The translations under genes were made by a program, and so were the position numbers. The notes under the pieces were generated by a model. It was not told the origin of the DNA, did not search any database, and saw only the letters and a program-made list of their open reading frames with translations. A stretch of DNA of 9,700 nucleotides from Flavobacteriales bacterium. GTDB taxonomy: Bacteria; Bacteroidota; Bacteroidia; Flavobacteriales_F; PHOS-HE28. The DNA is taken from the NCBI GenBank assembly GCA_024640205.1, contig JAHEFL010000037.1, positions 1 through 9,700 on the forward strand, read 5' to 3'. Shown here piece by piece: positions 7,458 to 9,700 of this stretch (position 1 is its first letter; each line of letters starts with the position of its first letter).

Positions 7458-9700
7458 TCAACGGACGAATCGCACACTCTCACTTCGGAGTCCGTCGCTC
7501 AGCCGGAAGAGATATACTCCGTTCGGAAGGTCCATTCCGTTCAATATGGTTCTTCCCTCGTCGATGGTACGACCATCAGCCACCAGTCTTCCGGTCATAT
7601 CGCGCAGTTCGTAGTCCGACCCGACCGGGAATCCATGCCACGCGGTGATCGTGCCCGCGTCGCTGTGCACGACCAGGACCGAGCCGCCGCCCATTACAAC
7701 GCTTACCACAGGTGACAGCGTGGAACTGCCATCCAGATCCGTTTGACGTAGACGGTAGTAATTCACTCCGCGCAGCGGTGTTGGATCCACGTCCGTGTAC
7801 TGGACGACATGCTGGGTGGTCCCGCTTCCAGGTACCTGCAGGATGCCATCGAAATCTGAGGCATCGGGGCTTCGTTCGACCGTGAAGAAGGCATTATCGC
7901 GCTCACTGGCCGTGGTCCATTCCAGTCTGACGCGCTCGCCTTCAGGTCGGGCACTGAATTGGATCAATTCGATCGGCAAGGGGTTCATCCCGTTCGAGGA
8001 GGCCAGGGTCCATGGACTGAATAAATTCTGTTGGGCAGCGGTGACAATGGTCCCGGCCGCCATGGTGCCCGTGGTCCCCCCGTTGCCTCGATCGAGCCAA
8101 AGCGTGCCGTTCCAACGCGCAACGCGCAAACCCGGTAGATCGTCCACCCCACAGCTCTCAGGGGTATCCCAGGTAAGTGATACCACGGCATCGGCCGTAC
8201 CTGCACTACGGTCGATCATCCAGTATTCACAGTCGCTGATATGATGTAGTGCAGGCTCCTTGATGTCATTGAACGTAGTGCGAGGGCTGGCTGCGAAATA
8301 CTCCGCAATGAAGGCGTCCGTACCCAAGCCAGTGTAGGCGCTCAGGCCACATGGTCTGAGGGACATGCCTTTGCCGACCGGGAAGGTGAAGGCGGTGATG
8401 CCGACTTTCTGCATCGGACCGTGCACGAAACTTGCATCACTGGAGTTGATGGTGGAACCGGTTCCGCGGATGGTCAAAAGGTCTGCAGCATTGGTGAACA
8501 AGCGACCGGCATCCAGTTCAAGGATATTGCGCACAGCGATGGGGTCCGAGAGGTATAGATCCCCTCCGGTCTTGTTCAGTCCAAGGTTGAAGAAGACCTC
8601 CTCAAATCCGAGCGTGGTGATGAATTGGTCCACGACTCCATTGAACACCACTGTGCTATTGGTCTCAAGCAAGGCAGGTTCCCCGGACAAATTCGAATAG
8701 TTTCCACCCACGCGCAACGTACCGCCATCGACCCCAAAGCCTTGAAGGTCGAGGATCCCGCCCGGTTCAATGGTCACATCGCCCGATACATTGACCTGGG
8801 CCGTCAAGGGTTCCGCGTAGAGCGCGGCCTGGTTCGCGACCGCGCTCCTCACGTTCAAGCTGCTTGAATTGAGGGTGCTGCCCGGGTACATCAGCGTGTA
8901 CAGAACACTGGCCCCTGCGGTCCGATCGATCGTGAAAGCCCCCCCGATGTCGAGTGTACTCCCCGGGTCCAGGAACAGCGTTCGACCAACGGAATTGCTG
9001 GTCAGCAGGAGGGAAGAACAGACACCTGTGCCTGCGGGAACCAGTCCTGTCGACAGCCCGACGACACAGTTGCGGGTGGCGGTATGGTCGATCAGAACAT
9101 CGGTCACGGCCGTTGGGATCCGTGCGTCATCCCAGTTCTTGCAATCGAACCAATCCGTGCTTACCGCCCCGCGCCAAAGACCGGGTGTGAAGCCTCCGGC
9201 AATGATGGGTAGTATGGGTGCCGATATCCAGATGTACCCGAGGGCGTTGTAATCATTACAGTTCGCATAGGCGGTCCAGTTGGAGGTATTCTCCACCCGG
9301 ATGATCCAGTCCCGTTGCGTGGCTGCAGTGATGGGCCCTACATACTTATTGTAATCGGTCGCAAGTACAGGGGACATGCTGAAACACTCGATCCCTGGCG
9401 GAAGATCGCTCCGGGTATTACCACCGGACGCCGTCGTACAGGTCGCCGACCAAGGGAACGCAGGGTTCGTACTGAACCCGAAAAGGATCGAGCCGCTGAA
9501 GGATGCGTCGTGCGAGAACACATTGCCAGGTGCCGTTCCACTGTTCCATGCGCCTCCTTGCATGAAGAAGAGCTGGTCACCCCCGGAGTTCAACTGGATC
9601 GTGGTGGTGAAGGTGGCACAAACAGGGCTGTTCAAGCTGCTGCATGTCCAGTTGGCATCAGGTGCAACGGAGAGGACGTTCCCCGCTCCGGAGGAATTGG
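7458..9700 (-). CDS. Large secreted surface protein with degenerate T9SS-type C-terminal domain, N-terminus cut by window edge
   Basis: The frame is open from the stop at 7458 to the right edge, so about 746 residues are visible and the start and signal peptide are outside. An in-frame TTG at 9635 is not the true start, because coding-like sequence (NVLSVAPDANWTCSS) continues before it. The first part (to about 9240) has GDQLFFMQGG, then SDLPPGIECFS and a closing TQRDWIIRVENTSNW, the pattern of a beta-sandwich common in secreted Bacteroidota proteins. WRGAVSTDWFDCKNWDDARIP (9180-9118) is the usual opening of the following beta-solenoid-like region of short GSTL and GGNYS repeats, which ends with FVHGPMQKVG near 8420. 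LPIELIQFSA begins at 7980 and leads a fibronectin-III-like domain with NYYRLRQTDLDGSS. The last 75 residues (DYELRDMTGRLV, DLPNGVYLFRLSDG, ending RFVR) look like a T9SS type A sorting domain, but the usual YPNP start is absent. A role in adhesion or the cell surface is inference; no enzyme motif is seen. Confidence 0.88.
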   Translation of the reverse strand, partial: NSSGAGNVLSVAPDANWTCSSLNSPVCATFTTTIQLNSGGDQLFFMQGGAWNSGTAPGNVFSHDASFSGSILFGFSTNPAFPWSATCTTASGGNTRSDLPPGIECFSMSPVLATDYNKYVGPITAATQRDWIIRVENTSNWTAYANCNDYNALGYIWISAPILPIIAGGFTPGLWRGAVSTDWFDCKNWDDARIPTAVTDVLIDHTATRNCVVGLSTGLVPAGTGVCSSLLLTSNSVGRTLFLDPGSTLDIGGAFTIDRTAGASVLYTLMYPGSTLNSSSLNVRSAVANQAALYAEPLTAQVNVSGDVTIEPGGILDLQGFGVDGGTLRVGGNYSNLSGEPALLETNSTVVFNGVVDQFITTLGFEEVFFNLGLNKTGGDLYLSDPIAVRNILELDAGRLFTNAADLLTIRGTGSTINSSDASFVHGPMQKVGITAFTFPVGKGMSLRPCGLSAYTGLGTDAFIAEYFAASPRTTFNDIKEPALHHISDCEYWMIDRSAGTADAVVSLTWDTPESCGVDDLPGLRVARWNGTLWLDRGNGGTTGTMAAGTIVTAAQQNLFSPWTLASSNGMNPLPIELIQFSARPEGERVRLEWTTASERDNAFFTVERSPDASDFDGILQVPGSGTTQHVVQYTDVDPTPLRGVNYYRLRQTDLDGSSTLSPVVSVVMGGGSVLVVHSDAGTITAWHGFPVGSDYELRDMTGRLVADGRTIDEGRTILNGMDLPNGVYLFRLSDGLRSESVRFVR

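Overview
The window looks like chromosome of a Bacteroidota bacterium, probably close to the Flavobacteriales. The signs are two large secreted proteins of the type IX secretion (T9SS) style, a TPR/transmembrane/HisKA_3 sensor kinase of the usual Bacteroidota layout, and a bacillithiol enzyme (BshC) of the type that phylum uses. By eye the DNA is more than half G+C, which is high for classical flavobacteria. The genus cannot be fixed from this sequence. I saw no rRNA, tRNA, insertion sequence, CRISPR array or phage gene.

Layout, left to right. (1) Positions 1-1601, minus strand: a membrane-anchored TPR sensor histidine kinase whose C-terminal ATPase domain continues past the left edge. Its reading frame is open to the edge and I translated it by hand. 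(2) Positions 1602-1868: a divergent intergenic region with one candidate promoter for the kinase. (3) Positions 1869-2231, plus strand: a small exported or anchored protein of 120 residues that looks like a ferredoxin-fold/HMA-type domain lacking the metal-binding cysteines. (4) Positions 2236-5697, minus strand: a 1153-residue secreted protein related to peptide-N-glycosidase F (PNGase F). The N-terminal PNGase F domain is interrupted by about 510 residues that include a LamG-like domain, and the protein ends in a T9SS type A sorting domain. (5) Positions 5850-7430, plus strand: bshC, the putative cysteine-adding enzyme of bacillithiol synthesis. (6) Positions 7458-9700, minus strand: the C-terminal 746 residues or so of a second secreted repeat/beta-sandwich protein with a degenerate T9SS-type tail. 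Its N-terminus lies beyond the right edge.

The genes alternate in strand (-, +, -, +, -), so none of them form an operon here and each probably has its own promoter. Functionally the window combines signalling, thiol metabolism and surface or secreted proteins. The PNGase F-like protein and the right-hand protein probably share the same export route. The most interesting item is the PNGase F-like protein, which keeps two of the three catalytic acids of true PNGase F despite the large insertion between them.
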